Below are positions 55,417-62,494 of a stretch of DNA of 64,000 nucleotides, in pieces. Positions within the stretch are counted from its first letter, which is position 1. Each line of letters opens with the position of its first letter. Source of the DNA: an uncultured Flavobacteriaceae bacterium (lineage in GTDB: Bacteria; Bacteroidota; Bacteroidia; Flavobacteriales; Flavobacteriaceae); NCBI GenBank assembly GCA_943787365.1, contig CALSMD010000006.1, positions 323,984 through 387,983 of the forward strand, written 5' to 3'. The position numbers and the translations under genes were made by a program. The notes beneath the pieces are model-generated. The model was not told the DNA's origin, did not search any database, and was given only the letters and a program-made list of their open reading frames with translations.

Positions 55417-55987
55417 GATGACACAAGGAAAACTAATTGTATTCTCGGCACCATCGGGATCAGGAAAAACAACAATTGTAAAACATTTGTTGGCGCAAAA
55501 AGAGCTGAATTTAGAATTTTCTGTCTCCGCTACATCCCGACCAAAAAGAGGAACTGAAGTAGATGCAAAAGACTATTATTTTTTATCTATCGACGCTTTT
55601 AAAAAACACATAAAGTCAGACGATTTTCTAGAATGGGAAGAAGTTTATCGAGATAATTTTTATGGCACACTCAAATCCGAAGTAGAACGTATTTGGGCGC
55701 TTGGAAAACATGTTATTTTTGATATAGATGTCTCTGGTGGCTTGCGAATTAAACGAAAATTTCCAGAACAAACTTTGGCTATTTTTGTAAAACCTCCAAG
55801 CATCGATGAATTAAAGATTCGTCTTAAAAAAAGACAAACCGAAACTCAAGATAAAATTAATATGCGGGTTGCTAAAGCTTCCGCTGAACTTGCCACCGCA
55901 CCTTTATTTGACTGCATCATTGAAAATGATGTTTTGGAACTAGCTCAAAAAGAAGCTTACGACAAAGTGGCTAACTATATTAACTAA
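55406..55987 (+). CDS. gmk: Guanylate kinase
   Basis: The 193-residue enzyme phosphorylates GMP to GDP. The P-loop is SAPSGSGKTT at residues 14-23, followed by SVSATSRPKRGTEVDAKDYYF (the GMP-binding part) and FDIDVSGGLRIK. A start at 55418 (MTQGKLIVF) also fits the family and would remove the overlap with yicC. The order yicC-gmk is common in bacteria. Confidence 0.94.
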   Translation: MSSKMTQGKLIVFSAPSGSGKTTIVKHLLAQKELNLEFSVSATSRPKRGTEVDAKDYYFLSIDAFKKHIKSDDFLEWEEVYRDNFYGTLKSEVERIWALGKHVIFDIDVSGGLRIKRKFPEQTLAIFVKPPSIDELKIRLKKRQTETQDKINMRVAKASAELATAPLFDCIIENDVLELAQKEAYDKVANYIN

Positions 55988-55993
55988 GAATCG

Positions 55994-56575
55994 ATGCGCA
56001 TTGGACTCTTTTTTGGAACTTATAACCCGATCCATGTTGGGCATCTTGTCATTGCCAATCATATTGCGGAACACTCTGATTTGGATCAAGTCTGGTTGGT
56101 CGTTACACCACAAAGTCCCCACAAAAAAAAGCAAAGCTTGTTAGACAATTATCAACGATTAGAAATGGTTTATCGTGCAACAAAGGAGTATCCTAAGCTT
56201 GTTCCAAGTGCAATTGAGTTTAATTTATCACCCCCAAATTATACGGTTCATACACTGGCATATTTAGAAGAAAAACACCCCGAACACCGCTTTTCTCTTA
56301 TTATGGGCGAAGACAATTTAAGGTCCTTACCTAAATGGAAAAATGCGGATGTGATTATCAAAGAGTACCCGATTTATGTGTATCCTAGAAAATTAACGGA
56401 ATCCAAAACACCAGCCCTTTTGGAAAAAAATGCTACCATAATTAAAATAGACGCCCCTATTATGGAGTTGTCTTCTACGTTTATTCGTCAGTCGATTCAG
56501 GCGGGTAAAAATGTTCGACCTATGCTCCCCGATGCGGTTTGGAACTACTTAGATGAAATGAACTTTTATAAATAA
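55994..56575 (+). CDS. nadD: Nicotinate-nucleotide adenylyltransferase
   Basis: The 193-residue enzyme makes nicotinic acid adenine dinucleotide from NaMN and ATP. The nucleotidyltransferase motif GTYNPIHVGHL is at residues 8-18, and the C-terminal SSTFIRQSI motif is present. It follows gmk by six bases, so the two are in one transcript. Confidence 0.94.
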   Translation: MRIGLFFGTYNPIHVGHLVIANHIAEHSDLDQVWLVVTPQSPHKKKQSLLDNYQRLEMVYRATKEYPKLVPSAIEFNLSPPNYTVHTLAYLEEKHPEHRFSLIMGEDNLRSLPKWKNADVIIKEYPIYVYPRKLTESKTPALLEKNATIIKIDAPIMELSSTFIRQSIQAGKNVRPMLPDAVWNYLDEMNFYK

Positions 56576-56578
56576 AAT

Positions 56579-57571
56579 ATGGTCAAAATAGGTTCCATAG
56601 AACTCCCCGAATTTCCTTTATTACTTGCACCAATGGAAGATGTGAGCGACCCTCCTTTTCGTGCTTTGTGTAAAGAGCAAGGGGCAGATGTGGTTTATAC
56701 CGAATTTATTTCGAGTGAAGGCCTTATTCGTGATGCAGTCAAAAGCACCATGAAATTGGATATTTATGAAAAAGAACGTCCTGTGGGAATCCAAATTTTT
56801 GGAGCCAATTTAGACAGCATGTTACAAGCCATTGATATTGTTGAAAAATCCAATCCGGACATCATTGACATTAATTTTGGATGTCCTGTTAAAAAAGTAG
56901 TCAGTAAAGGTGCTGGTGCTGGTATTTTAAAAGACATCTGTTTAATGGAAAAACTTACGGCTGAAATGGTGAAGCGCACTCATTTACCCGTGACCGTTAA
57001 AACACGATTGGGCTGGGATCATGATTCCATTCGGATTGTAGAAGTTGCTGAACGGCTGCAAGATGTAGGTTGTGCAGCTATTGCAATTCATGGCCGAACG
57101 CGCGCGCAAATGTATAAAGGAGCTGCCGATTGGGGGCCGATAGCCGACGTTAAAAACAACCCACGAATGCACATTCCTGTTTTTGGAAATGGCGACGTAA
57201 ACACGCCTGAACGTGCCATTGAAATGCGTGATCAGTATGGATTGGATGGCGCCATGATTGGACGTGCTACCATTGGGAATCCTTGGTTTTTTAAGCAAGT
57301 AAAACACTTTATGCAAACAGGTGAACATTTAGGACCTATTAGTATGCTAGAACGTGTAGAAGCCGCACGACGTCATTTGCAAATGGCGATTGATTGGAAA
57401 GGAGAGGTTTTGGGGGTTTTAGAAACCAGACGTCATTATACCAACTATTTTAAGGGAATTCCTAATTTTAAACCGTTCCGAACACGGATGGTAACCAGCG
57501 ATCTTAGTGCCGATGTTTTTGCAGCGTTTGATGAGGTAGAAGCCCTCTTTGGAGACTATCAGTTTGTTTAG
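56579..57571 (+). CDS. dusB: tRNA-dihydrouridine synthase
   Basis: The 330-residue flavoenzyme reduces uridine to dihydrouridine in tRNA. The TIM-barrel motifs APMEDVSDPPFRALCKEQGA, PVGIQIFGANL, INFGCPVKK with the catalytic Cys, AIAIHGRTRAQMYKG, and VFGNGDVNTPERA are all present and fit the DusB branch. It starts three bases after nadD and is convergent with the FtsX-type gene, with a four-base overlap of coding ends. Confidence 0.93.
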   Translation: MVKIGSIELPEFPLLLAPMEDVSDPPFRALCKEQGADVVYTEFISSEGLIRDAVKSTMKLDIYEKERPVGIQIFGANLDSMLQAIDIVEKSNPDIIDINFGCPVKKVVSKGAGAGILKDICLMEKLTAEMVKRTHLPVTVKTRLGWDHDSIRIVEVAERLQDVGCAAIAIHGRTRAQMYKGAADWGPIADVKNNPRMHIPVFGNGDVNTPERAIEMRDQYGLDGAMIGRATIGNPWFFKQVKHFMQTGEHLGPISMLERVEAARRHLQMAIDWKGEVLGVLETRRHYTNYFKGIPNFKPFRTRMVTSDLSADVFAAFDEVEALFGDYQFV

Positions 57572-58767
57572 ACGTTTAGCTGCGTTTTAGCAATGCGTTG
57601 CGACGCAATTCGAGAAGCTAATATTCCTAAGGTTAATATCGTAGCGAGGACAATCCCAATATTAATGAACTGAAAATCCACTGGATAGGCCAATGAAGGC
57701 GTAATCATAACTAAAGAATATTTTTGTTGCAACCAGATTACTAGTATCCCGATCCCGAGTCCTATTCCTCCTCCAATGACCGTCATTAAAATTCCTTGGT
57801 AATAAAATATGCGTCGCAAATCTTTAACGGTTGCCCCTAAATTGTATAAGGTTTTCAAGTTCTTTTTCTTGTCTAAAATCATCATAATTATAGAACCGAT
57901 AATATTAAACAAGGCGATGATTAAAATCAATGTAAAAATCAAATAGACCGCCACGTGTTCTGTGTTGAGCATTTTATAAAGCGCATCGTTGAGTTGGAGG
58001 CGATTCTTAATGGTGACTTTGTTTTCAAAAAGAGATTGAAGCGCAGCTCTTGCGGTATCTTCATCGACTGAGGGCTCTAAATAAATATCGATTGCACTCA
58101 GGGTTTCAGCGTCGTAGTTTAATAAATACTTGGCATTTTCAATGGATGTAAATACTTGTGAATTATTGAGCGTTTCATTAATTTGAAAGATGCCTGCATT
58201 GGCGACTTTCATACTCCTAAAAGCCCCTTTTACTGAGCTTTGTTGTCCAGTGCCTGGCTTGGGCGCATAGAGTTTAATCACTTTTGCTACATCAAAAATT
58301 CCAAAGCCTAATTCGTTGGTAACACCCCAACCTGCGACTATTTGAGGAGTGTTAGGTTCGAACCACTGTCCATATACCAAAATAGAATCAATTGTTGCTT
58401 GTGGATAATTTGCATCCACTCCTTTGAGTGTGACGGCTAAATGTTTATTGTCACAATTCATCAGCATCCGTTCCTCTACGACTTCAGTAAAAGAGACAAC
58501 TCCGTTAAGGGCGGTTAAGGCTTGTTTTTGGGCGGGGGTAAAACGAATGGTTTTGGAGGTGGTGGGAACAATTTTTAAATCAGGGTCGGAAAAAGAGGTG
58601 AATTCTAAGCTGAAATTTTTGAGCCCAGAAAACCCTGAAAGTACGATGAAAAGAGCGGCGGTTCCTACAATAATTCCAAAGCCTGCAATAAGAGTGATAA
58701 AATTAATAGCGTTGTTATTGCTTTTAGAAAACAAATAACGTTGGGCGATATAGAGGGAAAATTTCAA
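57568..58767 (-). CDS. FtsX/LolE-like ABC transporter permease
   Basis: The 399-residue protein has a LolC/LolE topology: an N-terminal helix (ALFIVLSGFSGLKNF), a periplasmic domain, then three helices with LFNIIGSIIMMILDKKKNLKTLYNLGAT, which matches the coupling region. It may work in lipoprotein release from the inner membrane with an ATPase encoded elsewhere. It starts next to the rbfA stop with no gap. Confidence 0.87.
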   Translation of the reverse strand: MKFSLYIAQRYLFSKSNNNAINFITLIAGFGIIVGTAALFIVLSGFSGLKNFSLEFTSFSDPDLKIVPTTSKTIRFTPAQKQALTALNGVVSFTEVVEERMLMNCDNKHLAVTLKGVDANYPQATIDSILVYGQWFEPNTPQIVAGWGVTNELGFGIFDVAKVIKLYAPKPGTGQQSSVKGAFRSMKVANAGIFQINETLNNSQVFTSIENAKYLLNYDAETLSAIDIYLEPSVDEDTARAALQSLFENKVTIKNRLQLNDALYKMLNTEHVAVYLIFTLILIIALFNIIGSIIMMILDKKKNLKTLYNLGATVKDLRRIFYYQGILMTVIGGGIGLGIGILVIWLQQKYSLVMITPSLAYPVDFQFINIGIVLATILTLGILASRIASQRIAKTQLNV

Positions 58768-59160
58768 TTAGGATTTTTTTCGTTTCTCTAAAAGATCGGG
58801 GTTTTCAATTGGATTTTCGATGCCTTTGAGAGACTTGTCTATTTGGTCGATATACTCCAAAGAGTCATCAATATAAAAAATCAATTGGGGCATGCGACGC
58901 AATTGGTGCTTGGTTCGTTGCGACAGTTCGTGTTTGATGAGTGGCGCATTTGACTTTATGCCTTCTAAAAGCTCGGTGCCTTTTACAATTGGAAAAATAC
59001 TCAGATACACTTTTGCAATCGAAAGATCGACAGTGACGTTCACCTTGGTTACCGAAATAAGGATCCCTTTCATTCCGCCTTGAGTGGCCGCACCTTGTAA
59101 GACCTCAACGAGATCACGCTGTAAAACGGAGGCTATTTTTTTTTGTCTTTGACTTTCCAT
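58768..59160 (-). CDS. rbfA: Ribosome-binding factor A
   Basis: The 130-residue protein is RbfA, a KH-fold factor for 30S maturation near helix 1 of 16S rRNA. The start MESQRQKKIASVLQRDLVEVL and the ISVTKVNVTVDLSIAKVYLSIFP strand are typical, as is LRRMPQLIFYIDDSLEYIDQIDKSL. It is followed by the FtsX-like gene after no gap, and is divergent from the epimerase gene. Confidence 0.95.
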   Translation of the reverse strand: MESQRQKKIASVLQRDLVEVLQGAATQGGMKGILISVTKVNVTVDLSIAKVYLSIFPIVKGTELLEGIKSNAPLIKHELSQRTKHQLRRMPQLIFYIDDSLEYIDQIDKSLKGIENPIENPDLLEKRKKS

Positions 59161-59189
59161 GGGGTAAAAATAATATATTTCTGGGTGAA

Positions 59190-59223
59190 TTGTTTAAAAG
59201 CTAGTCCTTTTCGGTTAAATTTG
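59190..59223 (+). promoter_or_regulatory. Promoter close to the epimerase start
   Basis: TTG at 59190-59192 and TAAATTTG at 59216-59223 are 23 bases apart. The -7 element ends four bases before the ATG at 59228, so the transcript would begin at or near the start codon, possibly leaderless. Confidence 0.5.
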
Positions 59224-59227
59224 TAGT

Positions 59228-59641
59228 ATGCTGAAGAAAATAGAACATATTGGCATTGCCGTCAAAGACTTAAAAACTTCTAATGAATTGTTTAAAAAGC
59301 TTTTGGGAGTTCCGCATTATAAAACCGAACAGGTCACTTCCGAAGGGGTAACAACGTCTTTTTTTGATGTAGGAACGCATAAAGTGGAACTGCTAGAGGC
59401 CACAAACCCCAACAGTCCAATTGCTAAGTTTATCGCTAAAAAAGGCGAAGGCGTGCATCACATTGCTTTTGAAGTGGAGGATATAGAGTCCGAATTGGCG
59501 CGTCTAAAAGCGGAAGGGTTTGAATTGATTCACGAAACCGCCAAAGATGGAGCAGATCATAAACGTATCGCTTTTTTACATCCAAAATCAACGAATGGGG
59601 TGCTAATTGAACTCTGTCAGGAACGGCATAATAAAGACTGA
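59228..59641 (+). CDS. mce: Methylmalonyl-CoA epimerase
   Basis: The 137-residue protein is a VOC (glyoxalase) fold epimerase, which interconverts the two epimers of methylmalonyl-CoA in propionate metabolism. The metal-binding His is in KIEHIGIAVKDL (N-terminal half) and VHHIAFEVEDI (C-terminal half), and the terminal LIELCQE has the metal-binding Glu. It is the last gene before the tRNA and island. Methylmalonyl-CoA mutase is not in this window. Confidence 0.92.
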   Translation: MLKKIEHIGIAVKDLKTSNELFKKLLGVPHYKTEQVTSEGVTTSFFDVGTHKVELLEATNPNSPIAKFIAKKGEGVHHIAFEVEDIESELARLKAEGFELIHETAKDGADHKRIAFLHPKSTNGVLIELCQERHNKD

Positions 59642-59688
59642 ATTTCTTTTTATAATTTTAAAAATCGTTGTAATATTGCAGCCACATT

Positions 59689-59762
59689 GGTCCCATAGCT
59701 CAGTTGGTTAGAGCATCTGACTCATAATCAGAGGGTCCTTGGTTCGAGCCCAAGTGGGACCA
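59689..59762 (+). tRNA. tRNA with anticodon CAU (elongator Met or Ile2)
   Basis: The 74-base sequence folds as a tRNA: acceptor GGTCCCA pairs with TGGGACC, the D-arm is GCTCAGTTGGTTAGAGC, the anticodon stem-loop is CTGACTCATAATCAG with anticodon CAT, and the T-arm is CTTGGTTCGAGCCCAAG. The anticodon CAU fits elongator tRNA-Met or the lysidine-modified tRNA-Ile2. It is not initiator-like. The CCA end is not fully encoded. It serves as the left attachment site of an island whose right end carries a 59-bp copy of its 3' part. Confidence 0.93.
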
Positions 59763-59763
59763 C
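59705..59763 (+). repeat. attL: 3' part of tRNA, 59-bp direct repeat
   Basis: This is identical over 59 bases to 63,617-63,675. It covers the tRNA from the D-loop through the discriminator base plus one further base. It is the left attachment site, and the tRNA stays intact here. Confidence 0.88.
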
Positions 59764-59774
59764 ATTATAAAACC

Positions 59775-59803
59775 AAGCCTTACAGCAATGTAGGGCTTTT
59801 TTT
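59775..59803 (+). terminator. Terminator after the tRNA
   Basis: AAGCCTTA and TAGGGCTT pair (one G-T wobble) around an eight-base loop, followed by T residues. It lies 12 bases after the tRNA and is on the island side of attL. Confidence 0.7.
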
Positions 59804-59935
59804 ATTGCCCCTCTTCCCTTTACTGATAGGCTCTAAGCCTCTATTCAACAATTCAATTTGAATCATTTGTTCTTTTACAATACTTTTCAAAGATGTTATC
59901 AAATATAGTAAATATTGAAGGTGTTTGGCACACAT
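59780..59935 (-). CDS. Possible 51-aa ORF next to attL
   Basis: An ATG at 59935 opens a 51-codon frame ending at 59780-59782. The product (MCAKHLQYLLYLITS at its start, ending KRGNKKSPTLL) is basic at the C-terminus and helical-looking. It overlaps the terminator and 11-bp repeats, so it may be a remnant or chance frame. No family is recognised. Confidence 0.3.
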   Translation of the reverse strand: MCAKHLQYLLYLITSLKSIVKEQMIQIELLNRGLEPISKGKRGNKKSPTLL

Positions 59936-59948
59936 TTGGCACACATTC
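59927..59948. repeat. 11-bp tandem repeat, left end of island
   Basis: GGCACACATTT is followed directly by GGCACACATTC. A similar pair with the same 11-base period occurs at the right end (63,550-63,571). These are candidate arm-type binding sites of the integrase. Confidence 0.4.
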
Positions 59949-60394
59949 GACTTTTAGACGTAAAACAAGTAAAGAAAATACTTAGTATTCTATTTCGATA
60001 AATTCATTGATTAACCCAATCTTTAGAAACTAAATATTTTTCATTTATTCAAAGAACCTCATCAGTTTTTTAAGGCTAATGATAAAATTATTAGTTTGAT
60101 TATTCAATTTTTATTAGGTTCTTTTATCTTATCATAAAACTTGTTTAATTTATTTTCCATCAGTTCATCATCTGGTATCGAAACTAAACTTGTTTTAAAC
60201 AACTTATCTAAATTATGATTTTCAAGTATTACACCACTAAATAGTTTTCTAACTCTATTTTCTAAATGATTTTTTACAGTTTTAGTGTTCTTTTTAGTTG
60301 TTAGGATTTAGTATATTTAAGAATAAGATTTAACTTGGTCTAAATATGGACTCGAGTTAATCAATTAATTTTTATATTTGAAAAAACACACTTT
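59949..60394. other. Gene-poor AT-rich stretch in the island
   Basis: This 446-base stretch has only a start-less minus-strand frame (60,105-60,307) and no full gene. A short minus-strand tail reading YLVSKDWVNQ followed by a stop near 60,000-60,050 may be another gene remnant. I see no RNA gene. Confidence 0.4.
60105..60307 (-). pseudogene. C-terminal tail of a lost gene (minus strand)
   Basis: A frame of about 67 codons is open from a stop near 60,308 to the TGA at 60,105-60,107, with no ATG. It encodes a polar, Lys- and Asn-rich helix-type sequence, with KNHLENRVRKLFSG and LENHNLDKLFKTS as examples. It looks like the 3' end of a gene whose front is lost. No family is recognised. Confidence 0.3.
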
Positions 60395-60784
60395 ATGAAA
60401 AAAATTAGAGGACATTTTAAAAAGATGAATAATTTTATTAAAGGTGATGATATTTCAAAAATTCATTCGGACGAAAAACCCATATATAAATTTCAAAAAA
60501 AAGTTTTAGAAAATCAATTTGTCGCTGAAGTTTATCCCAATCAAAATGGCGCATTAATTAAAATAATTGTAAATGAAACAGAAAGGATTATTAATATAGA
60601 AAGAAACGAAAGCTTTCAGCTTAAATTTGGCTTAATTGGAACTAAATTAGAAATTGAAAATTTTATATCAAATAATAATAAAGTTAGTTTTAATCTTTCA
60701 ATAAAAGCAGTTGTTGGTGTTGGTTTTTTAAGCAAAAAAATTAGTCTTTTCAAGAAAGAAATTGCAATGCAAAAAGTGGAATAA
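60395..60784 (+). CDS. Orphan hypothetical protein (129 aa)
   Basis: The frame is complete with an ATG at 60395. The protein is basic and mostly polar, with a predicted alternation of strands in ALIKIIVNETERIINIERNESF and a hydrophobic stretch AVVGVGFLSKKI near the end. I do not recognise a family. It stands alone in the left half of the island, between AT-rich stretches, and its codons are strongly AT-biased. A structural or regulatory role cannot be inferred. Confidence 0.6.
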   Translation: MKKIRGHFKKMNNFIKGDDISKIHSDEKPIYKFQKKVLENQFVAEVYPNQNGALIKIIVNETERIINIERNESFQLKFGLIGTKLEIENFISNNNKVSFNLSIKAVVGVGFLSKKISLFKKEIAMQKVE

Positions 60785-60831
60785 CCCCCAATAGCAGATA
60801 GCCTTACTATTAATTTAGTAGGTGTTTTCTT

Positions 60832-61083
60832 TTACTTAATAATCTCTATCTGAAACTCTGTTGGCATTTGATTAGTATCTACTCTCTCGTTTTTAGATAG
60901 TATAAAAGGCATTATAGCTTTCAAGTATAATACTTTATCCTTGTTACTTAAAGAACCTATGTCAATGGCTTTAATTAACTCTTCTGCAACCTCTGTTATT
61001 TGATTTCTAATCTCTGTTGCTAAACTTTTACCTCTACGAGATATACTACCTGCTTGTTTTGCTGTTTCTGATGTAAATGGCAT
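60832..61083 (-). CDS. Small mobile-element protein (MPFTSETAKQAG type)
   Basis: The 83-residue product begins MPFTSETAKQAGSISRRGK and is largely helical, with ITEVAEELIKAIDIG and KVLYLKAIMPFIL. This N-terminal motif recurs in small proteins near phage and plasmid-like elements of Bacteroidota, which have been compared with small terminase-type helix bundles. The role is not known. It lies 59 bases to the left of the first integrase-tail repeat, in the same orientation as the integrase. Confidence 0.6.
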   Translation of the reverse strand: MPFTSETAKQAGSISRRGKSLATEIRNQITEVAEELIKAIDIGSLSNKDKVLYLKAIMPFILSKNERVDTNQMPTEFQIEIIK

Positions 61084-61142
61084 ATGTTATTCTATGTTAT
61101 AATAGTATATAGCTAAAACAAAAGAATTTTATAGACAACTAC

Positions 61143-61203
61143 TAAACCATAGGCATATCTTCTTCTTTTAATTCAGCTATTTCTAAACCACGTAAATAGG
61201 TTA
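61143..61203. repeat. Integrase-tail repeat R1 (61 bp)
   Basis: On the minus strand it encodes the integrase C-terminus (TYLRGLEIAELKEEDMPMV then stop), but here it lacks the rest of the gene. It differs from R2 and R3 by three bases each. It bounds the left side of the first lipoprotein cassette. Confidence 0.85.
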
Positions 61204-61244
61204 AGTTTATATTTCGTATGTTTATGGTGTAATCTAAATTAATT

Positions 61245-61669
61245 ATGAAAAAACTTCTCTTATTCTCCGCTTTATTCATATTCGCTTGTAGTAGCGATGA
61301 TTCTTCAAATAATACATCCATTTCAGGAAGTTGGCAAGGCACATTTAATATACCTGTAGGGCAATATACTCCTGACGGAGATTTTGGCACAATTACTTTT
61401 GATGCTGAAGAATTTGATAGTGACCTCTATCTCACGAGAGGCACAATTGTATCAAATGTTTACGGCGAATACGAATTTGGAGCCTTTGGCGGTGGTTATA
61501 TTGAAAAAAATGAATCAAATCAATGGGTGTACTCTGGCAGTGCCGTTTTTGGAGATAGTTTGCCTGGTGAAGTCTATTTTTTCGAAGGAATCATCGAAAC
61601 AATAGTGTCGAAGATATCGTTGTAACAACTCACGCCCCAAATGGAACTTTTAGTATCTCTAAAAACTAA
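61245..61669 (+). pseudogene. Lipoprotein L1, frameshifted near the 3' end
   Basis: The frame from 61245 gives a lipoprotein with leader MKKLLLFSALFIFACSSDDS (lipobox with Cys at residue 15) and a beta-rich mature part, such as SWQGTFNIPVGQYTPDGDF, of lipocalin-like look. It ends with a stop at 61,623-61,625 after an abnormal tail IVSKISL. Shifting the frame near 61,590-61,600 restores the natural-looking NSVEDIVVTTHAPNGTFSISKN ending at TAA 61,667-61,669, right next to the L2 start. So a single base has probably been lost. The leader is almost the same as in L2. The function is unknown. Confidence 0.65.
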
Positions 61670-62044
61670 ATGAAAAAACTACTCTTTCTCTCCGCTTTAT
61701 TCATCTTTGCCTGTAGTAGCGATGATTCAGAAGACAACCCATTGCCAGCTTACACAGTTGAAGGCAAATGGTTGTGGTCTCCAGACCCTGAAGACAGAAC
61801 ATCTGCAAATACAATGTTTGAATTCGTAGATGGTAATGTGTATACATCTTATGCAAGTACTGGTGCAGATTTTAATGCATTAGATGCTACTGATAGAATT
61901 CCAGGTTTTGATACGTACACATTTGACGGAAACACTTTAATATGGGATGAAATATCACGGACAGTTTCATTTGAATGTGATGGTGGTATAATGCTAAATG
62001 AAAATAGTTATAAACTTTGGAGATTAAGCTCTGACTGTAACTAA
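61670..62044 (+). CDS. Lipoprotein L2, lipocalin-like
   Basis: The 124-residue product has the leader MKKLLFLSALFIFACSSDDS, then a mature part with YTVEGKWLWSPDPED and ending KLWRLSSDCN, which recalls lipocalin-like domains of Bacteroidota lipoproteins. No catalytic motif is seen. It starts directly after the corrected L1 stop codon, and its own TAA stop at 62042-62044 is the first three bases of the integrase-tail repeat R2. It is the intact passenger of the first cassette. Confidence 0.72.
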   Translation: MKKLLFLSALFIFACSSDDSEDNPLPAYTVEGKWLWSPDPEDRTSANTMFEFVDGNVYTSYASTGADFNALDATDRIPGFDTYTFDGNTLIWDEISRTVSFECDGGIMLNENSYKLWRLSSDCN

Positions 62045-62102
62045 ACCATAGGCATATCTTCTTCTTTTAATTCAGCTATTTCTAAACCTCTTAAGTAGGT
62101 TA
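62042..62102. repeat. Integrase-tail repeat R2 (61 bp)
   Basis: This is a second copy of the sequence encoding the integrase C-terminus, in the same orientation as R1 and R3. Two mismatches separate it from R3. Its first three bases are the stop codon of lipoprotein L2. Confidence 0.85.
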
Positions 62103-62113
62103 GATTTCATTTT

Positions 62114-62121
62114 TATATTTG
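62114..62121 (+). promoter_or_regulatory. -7 element just after R2
   Basis: TATATTTG lies 12 bases after repeat R2 and seven bases before the ATG of the secreted cassette gene. A comparable TATATTTC lies at 61,208-61,215 after R1. No clear TTG partner is seen, so only the -7 half is supported. Confidence 0.4.
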
Positions 62122-62128
62122 CACGATT

Positions 62129-62486
62129 ATGAAAAAACTAATTTTATTATTACTGTTTATTCCACTTGTTTCTTTGGGTCAAACTTTTGAATTAACAAAC
62201 GGTCAAAATATGTGTATGATTGGCAAGGGTAAGGGGCAAGATGCAACAATTAACCCTTATGCTGATAAAGAGTATTCATATGCTTTGATAGAAAATATTG
62301 GATTAGTTGAATTTAAGGTTAGAGTTGAATCTATCTGAAAATGAAATAAGAGAATTTATAGTTAAACCGAGCGATAAAGTTGTTGTTAAAATTTACAGAG
62401 CTGAAATATTATATCTTGATTCTTTAACATTGGATAAAGCAGAGGCAAAAATAATTAATAAAAAAGAAAATTTAAATAATTATTAA
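62129..62486 (+). pseudogene. Small secreted protein, frameshifted (second cassette)
   Basis: The first frame (62,129-62,338) has a signal peptide (MKKLILLLLFIPLVSLGQ) and about 50 mature residues starting TFELTNGQNMCMIGKGKGQD. It then stops. From about 62,328 a second frame continues as NLSENEIREFIVKPSDKVVVK and on to TAA at 62,484-62,486, which makes a plausible whole protein of about 118 residues. A one-base shift has split it. The product is not recognised. It sits between repeats R2 and R3, nine bases before R3. Confidence 0.6.
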
Positions 62487-62494
62487 ATTACTTA

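Noticed and set aside
61142-61390. An 82-residue minus-strand protein ending in the integrase tail
   Set aside because: It is the repeat R1 read together with the antisense of lipoprotein L1. The N-terminal part has no meaning of its own, and the plus-strand lipoprotein explains it better.
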